Assembly (NCBI GenBank): GCA_021234155.1
Contig: JAJEKV010000032.1
Location: forward strand, 3,849,835 to 3,913,834
DNA: 64,000 nt
From: Isoetes taiwanensis
Lineage: Eukaryota > Streptophyta > Lycopodiopsida > Isoetales > Isoetaceae
Direction of reading: 5' to 3'
A program made the position numbers and the translations under genes. Under the pieces are notes generated by a model. That model was not told the origin of the DNA and ran no database searches. It worked only from the letters and a program-made list of their open reading frames with translations. Shown in pieces: positions 10,690 through 22,890 of this stretch. How positions within the stretch are numbered: the first letter of the stretch is position 1; every line of letters starts with the position of its first letter.

Positions 10690-12140
10690 GATATTGAGGC
10701 CGTAACAACATTCAGCTGAGTACAGGACACTAGAAAAATATACTTGGACAATTTTATTGTAAGTCTATATAAAACTATTGTCTTTGCTTTGTTATTATAA
10801 AAAATAAGGGAAGGCATAGCAAGGTTTTTTGGGTTAAGTGTTGTATATCTTGTTTGTCCGAGATTGCTTTACATGGTCCTATCTTTGAGGTTATAGATTC
10901 TAGTCTCTAGAAGTTCCACCGTCAAGTTTGGTCTGCTTGAAACCCCAGTTCCAATTCTGCTCTAAATGTCTTGACAAGCGGTATATGAAGGGACACATTA
11001 GATAGAAAGTCAGATTTATTCTAGGTATTGCGAGAAATTATTCTCTTTAGATTAGCTTAGCTTAGCTTGCCTTAGCTTTATGTATAGATTCTTGCCAAAT
11101 GACTTGCTTCAAATATGGGCCTTGTGAAGGATTGAATACAGGTTATATAAATTAATTACAGTGCATTTCATATTGGTATTTTAAAACCATGTGCATTGGC
11201 GCTTGCCACAAACCTTCAACTACTAAGATGCGGCATTCAAGCGTTGAAAAAAGAGCATTCAATATAGGTTCCCCTCCCATTTAATTGGTGGCCAAGATGC
11301 AAACATTAATATCTATTCAGAAAAATGGTGTATAATTTACGTAAAACACTTCCAACTGTCCACCTAGAATATATGCTTATGTAATACCATGATGTTCTTC
11401 TTTTAAGAGTTCCATTTGGACTGTCAAGTTTAAGGTCTTGCAACTCTTTGATAGCAATTATGGTCGAACATTAATCGGAAGGTCCACATGATAGAACCAT
11501 TAAGCCTGCATAATAAAAACATTGTGCTCTAAACTAGAGGGCAGGGACTTCTTTAGTAGCAGAAATGCAGAAAGAGCTATCATGGGAAACAACTATGAAG
11601 CCTAAGAAATTTGTGTGACGAACTTGGAACTTGGAACTTGGAGCGATTGTTTATATGCACAATTTGAAAAGATGACAACATACGAGGATGCATGACAACC
11701 ATCCAAAAGAATTGTAATAAACCTAAAGACACATCTAAAGACAATGGTTTGCCAACAAGACAATTCATGATGCACTAGGGGGAGAAGATAGAATGGGTAT
11801 CCCAAAGGGGCAGAAAGCAAGCCAGAATGCATTGCTAGGATATGCGACTTCTTTGCGGCAGAAATGCAGAATAAGCCATAAGGGAAAACAACCATGAATC
11901 TAGAGAAAATTGTGTGATGCAAAACCGGCACTTTTTCAAGTGAGAAGGAAACCTGCGAGATCAAAGGTGAGAAGATTGAAGGTGAAAAAATTGGCCCTCG
12001 AATGCAAAAACCTAAAAAGGAACGATGGATATGGACATAATAGTACATAAATTATGGATTCAACTCGGGGATAAGATGGAGTTTTACAACACGAAGTGAA
12101 TCCAATGTTGATTTACCAAAACAAGGTTACTTGCATGCGA
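10690..12140. other. No supported gene
   Basis: AT-rich intergenic sequence. It includes a short run of AGCTT-type repeats near 11050-11080. Two similar stretches (about 11545-11590 and 11850-11895) share GCAGAAATGCAGAA and look like an old duplication. The minus-strand frame 11602-12048 (148 codons) is weakly hydrophobic and matches nothing I recognise. Confidence 0.4.
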
Positions 12141-12149
12141 GGGTAGGAC

Positions 12150-12379
12150 TGCAAAAGAGATGACTAATATCACAGACATGGTTGAGTAGTCATCACTTGG
12201 AGATTGAGGTAGGAAGGGGTAATATACCAGATGAGCTCATATTTTGTCCTTATTGTCAAGAAGCACAGATTGAAGACGAATCACATTTTTTTTTTGGTGT
12301 TACTGAACTACGCGAAAAATATAGTATTGCTGAATTTGGTTTTTGGAAACTTCTTTTTCACTGCAACCAACACTTTTAG
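12150..12379 (+). mobile_element. LINE tail fragment (zinc-binding region)
   Basis: A short open stretch reads HHLEIEVGRG...FCPYCQEAQIEDESHFFF (12190-12300). This fits the CPxC...EDExHFxF pattern found near the C-terminus of many LINE reverse transcriptase proteins. The usual next Cys is absent (FFFGVTEL). No RT core or tail is visible around it, so it is an isolated relic of a lineage different from the LINEs at 2.5-10.7 kb. Confidence 0.6.
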
Positions 12380-12389
12380 GGGAATATCT

Positions 12390-13680
12390 TCAAGAATAGT
12401 AGGCGCTTCGAAAGGGAACTTTGGAGTTGAACCGATATGCTAAAAAGCTCGAGGCTCAAGGCCTGTAGATGTATTTTATCACCTATGGACTTGCGGGTCT
12501 CAAAGGGCGTGATAATATAGTCTAAAGCTATATAAAGTAGTTTGCTACCGAAATGGATAGGGGCGACCCCAATTTCAAACGTAGGAGGCTGCAGACACCT
12601 GCAACGACCAAAATTAGAAGCCCTTTGCTTCATTGCCATGTATAGCATCCGCACGCGCTGTCCTATCCGCTTGACCTTTGCCAAAACAGAAAAAAAACCT
12701 CCTTCCCAAAACCCAAATGCCACCATCATCTTTCTACATATTTGCATACCAATACCCCCTTTAACCTTCAAAAATCTTACATTATAAAACTACGATTCTT
12801 GATCAGGGAGACATTAATTATCAAATGTTGGACGTTAGAGTCCAACTCCAGAAGGTTTGCTGTAGATGTTTATAAGATTTTGGGCTTAAGGTTGGGTTTT
12901 TTTTTTTTTTTTTTTTTCTAAGTGGGTTTTATTCCAATGATTCAATTTTGGCTATTTTCTTAGTTTCCTTCCTATGATCTCGCGACGTGGACCGGATTCA
13001 TGGATCTCGAAGTGGCCGCAGCAGAAGCTGCCTTGAGTTATCGGGTTGCTTCTAGTTTTGTGCGGTGGCTCCATCCCGCTTTTTGTTTACAGGCATCCGA
13101 TTTACTTGCTGCATCCGGGTCCTGCATCGGTAGCGCTTGTTTCTTTTTATGAGGGCCGATTCATGCATCCGGGCCTGACGGTAAATCTTATCGCGATAAC
13201 GAAGCTTCAGTCGCTTCGAGTTCCGATCATATCCAAGAGCAGATCCGGGCGATCTTCGCAAAGAAAGCGACGCCTTTTGTCTTCTTCGCCGCTTTGACGA
13301 TCTTCTCGCTATCTCCAGAGAGTTGCTCTTTAGCAACTTCCGGCTATCTTCTGACTGCGGTTTGGCGATCTTCGCTTAGGGGCAAATGCCGCTTTGCCTT
13401 TAGCTCTTTTTGCCTCGCTAGCAATGATGCCCCTACCTGCTTTGCCTCACCGGAGCTTATCAACAAAGTTTAGGGCTTGAACGAACAATTTAAAATGCGC
13501 ATGTATTTGCACATTTTGGTGTATCCAATGTTTATACGTCATAATTCAATGGTTTAACAATGGTTCAAACTTAAAAAAAATAGCGAGAAGGTTGAAGGTT
13601 TATAGGATTTGAACGAAAGAAGATAAATTTCTTTTAATAATAATTTTAGTCCGGATTGGACATCGCTGGAAAAAAAGGAG
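12390..13680. other. No supported gene; WDR12 upstream region
   Basis: A 131-codon minus-strand frame (12376-12771) and a GC-richer block at about 12960-13450 with frames on both strands show no domain I recognise. A T-run lies at about 12897-12917. TGGGCT (a site-II-like hexamer) occurs near 12881, probably too far upstream to count. The last 200 bp lead into the WDR12 start and should contain its core promoter, but I see no convincing TATA box. Confidence 0.4.
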
Positions 13681-13687
13681 TTTTCTA

Positions 13688-13696
13688 AAACCCTAA
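13688..13696 (+). promoter_or_regulatory. Telo-box upstream of WDR12 start codon
   Basis: AAACCCTAA ends 14 bp before the ATG at 13711. Telo-boxes near the 5' end are typical of plant genes for ribosome biogenesis and translation, often with site II elements. The identity of the downstream gene makes a functional role plausible, but position and motif are the only evidence. Confidence 0.6.
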
Positions 13697-13710
13697 ACCC
13701 CCAAGCAGCT

Positions 13711-16700
13711 ATGGAGGTCGACGGTGATGATTCGGTGGAAAAGCAGGTGCAAGTGCGGTTCTTCACGAAGTTAAAACAACCAGAACTTCGTGTTGGGGAC
13801 ATCATCTATTCATTGCCCACGCATATCAACAGATACGGTCTCTCTCAAGTTATCAATGCGCTTCTAAAACTGGGTATCTTATCTTCATCTGTTAGCATGC
13901 CATTTCATAATTTGATTATTAAATGCATTGTTATCATAGGAATTTCTGGTTCCTTCATCCTTTTAATGATATCAACGAATTCTGGCCTTTGTGCCGGATT
14001 GTGATGCCAACAATCTTGAATCAATCTTGAATCAAAGTTCAAAACACTTGAGCATGGAAGGTTAATGCGAGAAAATTTGGCCATTAAAGGCCAGTATTTA
14101 CTCCCGTAATCCATCAGGGTGGTATCTGGACTTTACTTTGAATGGAGGTCTCTTTTCTTCTGAATATGCTTTATCAGCAGCAGGTGACTCATCTTCAAAA
14201 GGTTTATTTCCCTCCATCATCTATGATAACATGAACAAGAATATATAACCACAGATAGTATATCTTGTTATTAGCATGCAATCCTGGAGAAAAGAGCAAG
14301 CCAAACCTCAAAAAGTCTCAAGCCAAATGAAACGACATTGACTGTCTTGTCATACTCCTGTAAAAGAACTTCCGGGGCCAATCAAACACTAATATCTCTT
14401 TACATGCTTCCAGAAATAGTAGACTACGATGCAATGCCAATGCATTTACTATCATCCCAATCAAAACAAACTCACAGACCCTTATGGTACGGTGACAATG
14501 ATTTTGCAAGCATAGTAAAAGAACCACTTCCCACTTTCCTGCCCAATTAGTTAAGGGGGAAATTTTCACAGAGTGCTTTGTGATCTCAACTCTTTAAATA
14601 GCATGTTATGAAGCTCACAGAAAGAGCCTTTGAACTGCACTTTGCAATTTTTCTGATCCATTACCACTCCAAGTGATTTTCTAAAAGCAAAGTCTGTTAT
14701 TTTGAGGTGCCCTGCCTTGTCCAGTAAATTACTGATAAATGTCAAGTTGAATTAGAGTTTCAAATGATGTATGACTACTTGGTATAATCATAACTACACC
14801 TAGCTTGGCTTCCGGTTTCCGTTCATGAACATAGCTTAATCCTCTGAAATGAAAAATAAATTGATAAGAAGGAACATTGTTTTCCTTGACACAGTAACTT
14901 TGCTTCTATTTTGCAATATCAAGAGCAAGTTTGAGTGCCCTTGAAGGCCTTAACGGGCCTCCATAATCCGCGAGAAACTGTTGCAAGCTACCCTACAGGG
15001 AACACAAAAGTATCAATATCAGCATCATCGGAGTCCGAGGGCTAAGAAAAGCAGGAGACAAGATGTCATATTTTATGCAGGAAAGCTATGCATAACAAAA
15101 AGAGAAGGGAAGATTTTGTTCAGGCCTATTGGGGCTCATTAGCCTGAATAAGTTTTTGAAAAGACTGAAATTATCATACGGAGGAAGGCAAAATCCTGGT
15201 TACATGTCAGTAAAGTCACATAATTCAGCAAATACCCATGGTAACCAATTTGAGCAAACGATGACTAGCCAAGTTCACCTCCTAAATAGCGATTAACACA
15301 CAAGTTCTTGCGATGTTGTTTCAATAGGCAATCTACTACCGTTTTTCACCATAACAAGCAAGCTCATGGTATTTCCTTTTCATTCTATTGTATAAATAAC
15401 AATCGCAGTCTTCCATATTGTTAGTTAGTTGCAGGAAAGACGCAATGCAGAGATTTAAAAATGACAATATGCAATTATATTTGTTTATAAATGTTACTCT
15501 AGCTTATATGCTTTAACTTGTTATTTAGAAGATCACCCCAGGAAGATACTTTGTGATAATCATCATAGGAGGATTTCACTGCCTCAATGAAGTTATTCAA
15601 TGTTGTCCTGCATACGATAAATTGGCTAGGTATTCATATGGTCTTTAAATTCTATTCCCCACAACATTGCAGAAAGCCCGCAGCCATTTGACTTTCTTGT
15701 CGATGGGGAGCTGATACGCACTTCATTGGAGAGGCTTTTCATCCTGAAAAACTTATCCACTGTAAGGATGAGCAACAAATAGTGCTGCACTTCATATTTT
15801 CTGTATTTAACCTTTTGATTTCTTGGGCAGGAAAAAGTTCTTCAGGTAGAGTATCTTCCAGCTCTATTGCCTCCACAACCAGAAAAATCTCATGGAGACA
15901 ATGACTGGGTCAGCGCAGTATGTGGACGTGATCCTAGGTATGAGTGTTATGTCTTACTTATATCAAGTCTATGATTGAACCAAAAAAATCAGATCTTTTG
16001 GGTCTGAATTGACATTTCTGTCACGAATTCTTCTATGAATATTCACATGATATTTCTTCTCTTTGGAACATCTAGCATGTTTTTATGTTGCGTAATGTCA
16101 TTTATGAATCAGTTTGAACGCTTGCTCAATTAGCCGACATTGGATGCCTACCTTTACTGACCACTTAGCAGAAATGATCTATTCACGTGCCATTTCCCAT
16201 CCTAACAATTTTTCTTTCTTCATGAACTATTTTAGAGATTCTATTCTGCAATTGTTAGCTGTTTCTTTACGGCAGAACTTGCGTAATGCAATGTATATAT
16301 GCGCATCTTGAAGCCTGAATGTGGACCTGATATGCTGGCCTGTTCTGAATTACACTTTTATTGAAGGTGTTCCCCACTGTACAATGGGTTTGCTTGTATG
16401 CTAATTAGAAACTTTCTGGCTGCAAACCATGTTTTAATTTTCTCATTTTAGGTGCTTTTAGCTGTTGATCGGCCTTCTAATTCTATTATCAAGACATATT
16501 TATTTTGACTTTTTGTTCTAATAATCGCTAAGATGACTGTTATTAACTTCAGGGAGTGTTATGGTTTGCAGGTTCATTATTTCTGGATGTTATGATACCT
16601 TTGTCAGGTCAGAATGCATCTTTGTCAATATTTCTGATAAATTGTCTTGCACCTCATTGGAGTTTAAATTGTAAATATGAATGATCATAGGTCATAGGGG

Positions 16701-18427
16701 AGTTTGATAATATGGCAGGTTTTCACATTTAGTTCACAACTAAATTATATGTAAAAGCAGATTCTGGACAGAAGTCGGGGTTTCATGTCTGGCTCTTGAA
16801 GGTCATAGGGATGCTGTTACTTCTATTACTCTGCGAGATGCAGGTCTAAACCTTTTAACATTTTCAATGTTATTGAACATTGTGTCTTAAACCTTAGGTC
16901 AAATTTTGGTTGCAGGTTTTCATGAAGAAACCATCGAGCTTGTTACATCATCTAAGGACCAAACATTACGTTTATGGCAGGTCTTTGTTTAAAAAACAAG
17001 GCAACTTGTGGGATCTTTTTTTTTAAATTCTTTTCTCCTTTATTGTAAAATTTGTGTATGTGTTATAGGTTCCTACATCTCAGGTCTTAAGCCAAGGCTC
17101 AGTATGGAAGACATCTAAAGTATACAAGGGCCATACATCTTCAGTCCAATGTGCTGACATAAGTCCATCAGGTGATGAGGTGCGATAAATATGGTCATTT
17201 GTGCATCCGTCTCTTATTTTTACGTATGGTCATTTTATTTTAAGCTTTTGTTTGGTTTAATAAATCATGATGGAAGTGCTGTAATGCATATATATTTTTT
17301 CTTGTTGCAGATTTGCTCAGGATCATGGGATGCGACCATCAAAATCTGGAAAGTTTCTTCTGAAGAAGACCACGATGAAGAATCAGAAGTCAAGAAGAGA
17401 AAAGGAAATACAGATAAAGTGCACGTAGAACATCAGGTGCCATTATCGTATGTTCTATTGTGCGGTCATTTGGTTACTTTGAAGTAGAATGTCATTGTGA
17501 TTATGTGTTGTTTCAGGCTGCACCATGGAAGACTCTTGATGGGCATACACAGTGTGTTGCTGCAGTAGCCTGGTCTGAAGCAGATTCTATATTTTCTGCT
17601 TCATGGGATCATTCTATAAGAAGCTGGGATGTAGAGTCTGGGGTGAACTCTGCAACACTGGTAGGCAATTGCTATATTATTTGTTTTTCTCTCTTTAATT
17701 GTCCCTCATTGGAAGTTGGTAGAGAGATCTTATTCTTAGAACTCGTAGACATGCAGCAAGGCATTGCACTGTTTGAGTGTTCGTAGCCATAGCTCGTGCT
17801 TATTGGCTGCGGGTGGTGCAGATTCAGTGATTAGGATTTGGGATCCACGCATCCCAGGTACACTTGTTGGCAGTTACAGTACTTGTTTTTGGCTCTTCTA
17901 ATGCTCATGCTGCAGGCACAGTAGCCCCCATACTGCAATTATTTTCTCATAAGGGTTGGATTAGCTCATTAAGATGGTAATTAGTACTAAATTCCTTGCC
18001 AAGTCCTTTAAATGTTTCTCCTGTTAATTATGACAGATGATACATGCTTTTCCAGGCATGCATTGTCAGCAAACCACTTGCTTTCTTCTTCTTATGATGG
18101 GTCGTTAAAATTATGGGACATAAGGAGCACGGTATTTTTATTCTTTCCTTTACTGTATTTTAGCAAGCATGGAACGCTTCCATTCGTGTTTTCTGCATGT
18201 TTCTGATCCAATGTCAACAGGTCCCACTTCATACACTGGAGGGCCATAAAGACAAGGTTAGATTCAATGATGAGTAATGCATTGTTTTGGCCCAAGTAGT
18301 TATTTAACAATCTTTTTTGGGATGACAGGTGCTTTGTGCAGATTGGTGGAAAGACGACTGCATTGTGAGTGGAGGGGATGATTGTCAGTTGAAAACCTAT
18401 ACAGGAGCAACTGTGGGAGCATCTTGA
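13711..18427 (+). CDS. WDR12: Ribosome biogenesis protein WDR12/YTM1
   Basis: Intact WD40 gene. WDR12/Ytm1 works with PES1/Nop7 and BOP1/Erb1 (PeBoW complex) in 27S pre-rRNA processing and 60S subunit maturation in the nucleolus. I assembled 14 exons: 13711-13873, 15673-15761, 15831-15937, 16572-16607, 16761-16843, 16916-16980, 17069-17179, 17311-17436, 17517-17660, 17749-17857, 17916-17976, 18056-18131, 18221-18256, 18329-18427. All introns are GT-AG and all phases agree, giving 1305 nt (434 aa), normal for the family. The N-terminal NLE domain starts VQVRFFTKLKQPELRV and reaches RYGLSQVINALL; exon 2 has PFDFLVDGELIRTSLE. WD repeats follow, with DQTLRLWQ, CSGSWDATIKIWK, FSASWDHSIRSWD, GADSVIRIWDPR, SSYDGSLKLWDIR and the final SGGDDCQLKTY. 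An acidic/basic insert after exon 8's repeat (EEDHDEESEVKKRKG) is a likely exposed loop. The exon-10 acceptor at 17749 was chosen because it alone keeps the frame. Confidence 0.95.
13905..14992 (-). pseudogene. Protein kinase gene fragment in WDR12 intron 1
   Basis: Antisense to WDR12 and wholly inside its first intron. Read from 14992 down: an acceptor (CCCTGTAG) then GSLQQFLADYGGPLRPSRAL and KLALDIA. TTTCAG followed by RGLSYVHERKPEA comes near 14846-14805. NLLDKAGHLKITDFAF lies near 14740-14690, where the DFG motif reads DFA. PEVLLQEYDKTVNVVSFGL lies near 14370-14315. MMEGNKPFEDE and EEKRPPFK sit near 14225-14140, and CWHHNPAQRPEFVDIIKRM near 14030-13940. The order and spacing are those of the C-lobe of a plant ankyrin-repeat/Raf-like kinase. 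The HRD catalytic loop is missing, some donor GT dinucleotides are lost, and the N-lobe is absent. Retained exon-intron structure means a DNA-level duplication, not a retrocopy. Confidence 0.75.
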
Positions 18428-18429
18428 TT

Positions 18430-20840
18430 CAAGCTTTCCCTTTACTTCCTTACCAAAGTGATAATGTGGCTGTATTTTGCAAACAATGAGATAAATGGTC
18501 ACATGACAATGAGGTCCAGCCATGCACCTCTTAAATGTATTTTTGCAGCAAGATCTATAGCTTTTTGCAATCCAATGTTGCTTGCCAAAGAGCTGCTTGT
18601 AATTCAAAATATGCAACGATCCTCCTCAAGATGGAGAAGTCCTTATTAAAATTACTCGCACTTCATTTTATGTTTTGGGAAAGAAAGGTAATTATTTTTG
18701 CTCTGCACATCAATATATGTCATGAACCTGTACATGTGCATGGTGCAGTATTTTGCAACAGGCAGCATAGTAGCCATAGCAACATTAAGCAATGCTCGCT
18801 CATTTTAGATTAAGATGCAATTTGAACAGATGATAGTGTGCATGGATATGAAGATAAATTTCCTTGGTTTATTGGCCTTGGGCTAATACGTCCCAAAGTG
18901 TCCTCCTTTCTAGATTTTACGTAGGTGAAAAAGGGAATTTTGTGGCCCGTTATTGCATATAGCGAGAAGAAGGCGGGTTTATGCCTTCAGGGTTACTTTA
19001 AAAGCAGCCGATTTTGGCTGACGGACATGTAGATTTGAGTAGAAGATGATTTCCTTTGTGCGAGAAGAATTGGGCTGCGTTATTTAGCGTTGAGTTTTTT
19101 TTTTTCTACTACGAGGAATTTGGGCTTCCGTGTTCTGTTACGGAAGGGGTAGAGTGATTAAGTAGTAGTTCTTATTTTATTTGTTCTAGAAGGTCGCGGG
19201 TGATTAAGTGGCGAGGCTTTGAGATGGAAATTGCCCATGTCACGATTTTTGCATTCTTTTACGCATCGTGTCTTGAAGAAGGTTTATGTGCATATTCAAG
19301 AGGGAATATGTATTTGATTCTACTGTAGTTATTGGCATGGATTCTTTGGAAGGCACGGCTTTGCTTTTGATTGTTTGGCGGTGGCAGCTTTCTTCGGAGT
19401 CCTTTCTGCGTCACCGGAGGCAGTGCAGGGCCGGAGCAATCTTTGTGGTTTTCAATGAAGAGTACGGCGAAATTATCTTTGGTTGGCTGGAGCATTAGGC
19501 GTAGTGCCACATTATGGCTAGAGGCGTGGTTGATGGGGCCGTGGAAATTTGGAGATGTCTGATTTGCCACGTGGTTTTGATAAGCGGCCTCTTGCGGAAC
19601 TGTTTGTGTTTGTGGAGGATCTTTGAGCATGATGTGCGCTTTATATTCTTTCTACCTTCAAACATCGCGATGTGATCTTGATTTCATCACTTGGCCATTG
19701 TTGTCCTCGCTTGCTATATGGTGCTTGTAATGAGGCCATAGAGATCTGCGACCTCTTTCGGTTAATATTTGATTACGTAATATGGAGTGTAAAATAAGTG
19801 CATGCGTTGGTATTTGTAATAGCGATTACGTCTTTACATTTACAATTGTGATATGGACCTTCCATACTTGCAATTGTGTCTGTGAGCCTCTATTAATTTC
19901 TTCATCCGACTTCTGTGAATTTCTTCATCAGACATCTTGGCAGACTCCACGGTCCCTAAATTAGCGTGCTTCTTTGTTTTCGATTTGTCAAAGCAGGCGG
20001 AGCTCGGTCCCTAAAGCCGGCGTGCTTATTTTGTTTTTCTCTCTCATTTATTAAGCAGAAGCGGGCTCCACGGATCCCTAAATTGAGGAGTGCTGCTATT
20101 TGTGCAGTTGTGAAGCGTGTTTCGCTAGCGTGAACATGTGAGGCGGGGCAAATGGTGTTAAATGTGGGCACCTTGCATAGTATTCATTTCATGCATTGTG
20201 TATTCCCATACACGTACTTATGGCATATGAGGGGCGTTATTACTTTATATATAATAAGGTGTGAGTGTAAAATCCACAAAGCCCTTCATTTTGGCATAGT
20301 CTCACCTTTGTTAGGGATCCACTTTGGTCCTTAAGAGTAAGGAGTTTACCATATCATAAGAAATGCTATAAAGGTATTGCCTTAACTCCATCTCCATTAC
20401 CAAGCCAGAAAACTACGTGAAATCATCTCTTTTCATGCTACAATCATTGAATCGAGCCCACTTGTAATCCAGATCTCCCACAAATGAAAGAAAAAATAGT
20501 TCCGGTGTATTACTTTGAATGATACCCGAACACTTATACTTTCTGGACTCGTTCCTCAGTGCCTTGCCGGACCATGATTTACAAGCTCAATCACGATCCT
20601 AGAAGCTGCTTGAGTATAATTTTCACCATCTTAGACGCTCCCAGTTTCTGAGGGGCTTTACCGCTTGAAGTCTTTGGAATAGAGGGTTTGCATACTCTTG
20701 ATGGGCTTACCCTTGAAGTCTTGGAATAGAAGCTTTACATCCTCTTGAAGTTCGGTTCGCTTGCCAATGCAGCTGGCGACCCGGAAATAAATACAAAGGA
20801 GAATTTCAAGATGGAGATTAAAAGACCATGTGATCTCGAC
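18430..20840. other. WDR12 downstream region; no supported gene
   Basis: The WDR12 3' untranslated region lies at the start. The rest has short frames with no recognisable domain. At about 19945-20095 there are three loose copies of a GGTCCCTAAATT...GTGCT unit. At 20660-20745 a TTGAAGTCTTGGAATAGA phrase is repeated with small changes, about 60 bp apart. No RNA gene was found. Confidence 0.4.
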
Positions 20841-20845
20841 CATCC

Positions 20846-22890
20846 AAATTAAAGGGTTTTGACCATCAAATTAGGGTTTGATTCACTTGAGCATACACTA
20901 AAACTTTATAATATATAAGACTAGTAATGAATTTTCCAGTACGTTCTTTGGCATTAAGTTGAGCTTGTAAATGTTTTTGGGCTCTTGATGAGAAAGCCTA
21001 TACCTTTCTCTTTGTTTCCCTTTCCCTTTGCTCTATCCAGTATTTCACTTTTTCTTATTTTCATATACACTTTTCTTTTCTTTTAGTTTTTTTTCCGTTT
21101 TTATATGTTTCCTTGTTTCCCCACATCTTTCCTTCCTTTCCTCTTCCCTTTTTCCAATAACCTTTTTCCTTTTCCTTTTCCTCCTTTCTCCACCCTTTCC
21201 TTCTTCTCCTTTTCCATACCCTTCTCCTTTTCCTTCACCTTTTTCCATGCGCTTCCTCTTTCTCCACCCTTTTTCATACCTTCCTTTTCCCTCCAATCTT
21301 TTAGTCTTCCAGCTTTTTTTCCATGCCTATTTCCCGCATCTTTTCCTCCATTTCGGCCTTTCCTCTTCCTTTTTTTGGATGCCCTTTCTCCTCCTTTTTT
21401 TTTCCCCTCCGTTCCCATGCCTTTTACCTTCCCTTTTCCCATCTCCTCCCACCCTTTCTCCTTCCCTTTTTCCTTTTCCCTATTTTTGGATGTTTGCTTT
21501 TCTCTCCCATATATTTTTCCTCTTTTCTTTTTTCCAGGTACCCTCTGCCCTTTTCCCCCTTTTTCCTCATTTTTTCTTTTCCCTACTCTTCTCTTCGCCC
21601 TTTTTCCCTTAGCTTTTTTTCCACCTTTCTTCTTTCCATTTTACATTGCTTTCCTTTTCTCCTTTTCCCACCCTTTTCCCCACTTCTTTTTTTTTCCCCT
21701 GCGATTTTTCTTCTTTTCCCCTTCATTTTCCTTTCTCTTTTTCTTTTTCCCATGTTTTCTTCCCCTTTTTTCCTCTGCTCCCCACCTTCCCTTCCCTTTT
21801 CCCTTTCCTAATGGATTTTTTTACTTGTTTTCTACTTTCACGATCCTTTCGTGCCCTTTTTCCTTCCTTTCCTTTTTCCTTTTCCCTTTTTCCCATGCCT
21901 TTCCCATTTGTTTTCTTTTCTTATTTTCCTATACTCATTTTTCCTCTTTTCCCCACCCTCTCTTCCCCTTGCTTTTTTTTGCCTTTTCTTTTTCCTATTT
22001 CTCCGCCATTTCCTCTTCCCTTTTATCTCGTACCCCTTTCCCCTTCCCTTTTCTTGTTTCCTTTTCCCTTTTTCTCGTACTTACCTTTTTTGAGTTCCCT
22101 TTCCCCTTTTCCCTTTCTTTTCTTTTCTTCTCACTTTTTCCCTTCTTATTTCTTAGTTTCTCCCATCCCTTTTTTCTTGTTCTGCCCTTTTCCCCTCTTC
22201 CTCATTTTCCCAATCTTTTCTCTTGCTTTTTTACCGATCGGCTTTTTTTTTCTTCCATTTCCCTCTCTCTTTTTTCATTTTCCTTTTCCTTTTCCTTTTT
22301 CCTTTTCCTTTTCCTTTTCCTTTTCCTTTTCCTTTTTTCCTTTTTCCTTTTTCTAGCCATTTTCCTTCTTTTTTTTCCTCTTTCTTCTTCTCTTTTCTCC
22401 TTTTCCCATGCCCTTTTTTTCTTCCATTTTTCCATGCTTTTTTTCTCCTCCTTTTCCCCTTTCTTCAATCTTTTCTTTTTCTTCCTTTTTTCCGTTACCA
22501 TTTCCTCTTCAGCACCCACTTTATCTTCCTTTTTCAGCCGGTGCCCTCCCGGTACCTTTTCCCCCTCACATTCTTTCTTCTTTCCTTTTTCATTTTCATG
22601 CCTTTTTCTCTTCTCTTATCCCCACCCTTTTCCCTTTGCTTTTCTCCCTTTCCTTGTGCCTTTTGCCCTTCACGTTCTCTCTTGTCTCTTCCCTTTTCTT
22701 TCCCTCCTTTCCTTTACCTTTCCCCTTAAAGATCAAAGAAATGCAGCCCAATCAAAAGCATGGCCAATCCTGCGGTGTAGGAAGTTGTCTGATAAATCAT
22801 CAGCCCGGATACGAATTAGATGATCTCAACCGCGCCACAAATTAGGGTTTTGATTCATGACATGCAGCAAACTTTATAATATAAGATAAT
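20846..22890. repeat. Diverged direct repeats flanking the pyrimidine tract
   Basis: The left copy (about 20830-20935) and right copy (about 22820-22890) share TGATCTC-ACC, AAATTAGGGTTT-GATTCA and ACTTTATAATATA-AAGA in the same order and orientation. They lie just outside the polypyrimidine tract. They may be remnants of a duplication or of terminal repeats of an element that contains the tract. They are too short and diverged to decide. Confidence 0.5.
21003..22735 (+). repeat. 1.7-kb polypyrimidine tract (TTTCC-rich)
   Basis: The plus strand is almost only C and T for about 1.73 kb, mostly mixtures of TTTCC, TTTTCC and CCTTTT, with sparse purines (often ATG, GCA or CA). A short stretch near 22276-22340 is near-pure TTTTCC. 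The 572-codon Phe/Pro/Ser/Leu-rich frame at 21105-22823 and its neighbours in other frames stay open simply because stop codons need purines. I do not regard any as a gene. Confidence 0.9.

Noticed and set aside
10566-10817. Asn-Lys repeat protein on the minus strand
   Set aside because: It is a direct translation of the TTATTC microsatellite at a LINE tail.
18092-18616. 174-codon minus-strand frame
   Set aside because: It overlaps the last WDR12 exons and introns on the opposite strand and has no domain.
21105-22823. 572-codon Phe/Pro/Ser/Leu-rich open frame
   Set aside because: It lies in a polypyrimidine tract where stop codons are nearly impossible; other frames are open too, and there is no domain or complexity.
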